64,000 bases of DNA from Streptomyces angustmyceticus. Lineage in GTDB: Bacteria; Actinomycetota; Actinomycetes; Streptomycetales; Streptomycetaceae. Below the pieces are notes generated by a model, which saw nothing but the letters and a program-made list of their open reading frames with translations, did no database searches and was not told the origin of the DNA. The stretch covers positions 2,232,001-2,296,000 of the forward strand of contig NZ_CP082945.1 in the NCBI RefSeq assembly GCF_019933235.1, in the 5' to 3' direction. Numbering within the stretch: the stretch's first letter is position 1; every line of letters begins with the position of its first letter. The position numbers and the translations under genes are program-made. Shown here piece by piece: positions 63,882-64,000 of this stretch.

Positions 63882-64000
63882 GTCCAGGAGTGGAAGCCCG
63901 CTCTCGCTGCTGCCGGCCTCATCCCGAGACCCAGGCAGGCAAGCCCTATGCCTCCGCACGGGAACACGGCATGCACGCCCTACGACACTTCTATGCCTCG
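63882..64000 (+). pseudogene. Tyrosine integrase fragment with frameshift, cut by window end
   Basis: Reading from 63882, one frame gives VQEWKPALAAAGLIP. Changing to the -1 frame at the ccc run (63923-63925) gives ETQAGKPYASAREHG, then MHALRHFYAS up to base 64000. The joined peptide is the catalytic-domain segment of actinomycete phage/plasmid integrases, including the HxLRH box whose Arg and His are active-site residues. A single missing C explains the shift. The upstream sequence does not read as integrase in any one frame, so only a remnant is present here; it may continue beyond the window. A sequencing error in the C run is the alternative for the shift. Confidence 0.7.

Noticed and set aside
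63474..63959. A 161-residue minus-strand open frame before the window end
   Set aside because: It overlaps the integrase remnant on the opposite strand, has no ribosome-binding site, and its sequence shows no domain.

Overview
The window reads as chromosomal DNA of a high-GC actinomycete, almost certainly a Streptomyces. It has strong third-position GC bias, many GTG starts and one TTG start, Tat-type lipoproteins, a long Gly/Pro/Arg-rich N-terminus on IF-2, a type VII secretion neighbourhood and the typical streptomycete order rimP-nusA-ylxR-infB-ylxP-rbfA-truB...ribF. No rRNA, tRNA or CRISPR array was recognised by eye. Gene identities come from reading motifs and remembered family features; no database search was run.

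Layout. 1-3.6 kb: the end of a type VII secretion locus, with a truncated EccE-like C-terminus and an EspI/SCO5717-like MinD-type ATPase with Gln/Pro-rich arms, closed by two very strong hairpins. 4.0-17 kb (minus strand): the translation/transcription operon rimP to truB, then a large trypsin-like/NACHT-like protein and ribF. 17-19 kb (plus): a three-gene cassette of a small lipoprotein, a ferritin-like DUF4439 protein and an APH(6)-like protein that lacks the catalytic Asp. 19-27 kb (minus): proS, two GNAT acetyltransferases, ispG, an M50 site-2-type protease and dxr (two steps of the MEP isoprenoid pathway). 27-29 kb: a long acyl-CoA dehydrogenase.

29-53 kb is a polyamine/GABA catabolic region. 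It holds an aldehyde dehydrogenase, a PucR-type regulator, gabT, a complete PotABCD-like importer with an FAD amine oxidase and an aminobutyraldehyde-type dehydrogenase, a second PotD-like lipoprotein with another such dehydrogenase, and a divergent Lrp/AsnC regulator followed by a putrescine/omega-amino-acid aminotransferase. Together these would import putrescine or spermidine and convert it through aminoaldehydes and GABA to succinate. Embedded in it are an orphan VirD4/TraG-like membrane ATPase, a PAP2 phosphatase, a NADAR protein and an adenosine-deaminase-family enzyme that is probably the aminodeoxyfutalosine deaminase of menaquinone synthesis.

53-64 kb: a two-gene ABC transporter with a degenerate signature motif, a LOG-family protein, a DMT-type membrane protein, a thiamine-type ABC importer (binding protein, fused permease, ATPase) behind a clear TPP riboswitch, rlmN, a small secreted four-cysteine protein in lower-GC DNA, and at the window's end a frameshifted piece of a tyrosine integrase. 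The last 1.3 kb is the only part that looks recently mobile. The less expected content is three catalytically degenerate proteins (trypsin/NACHT protein, APH-like protein, ABC signature variant) and the orphan VirD4-like ATPase.
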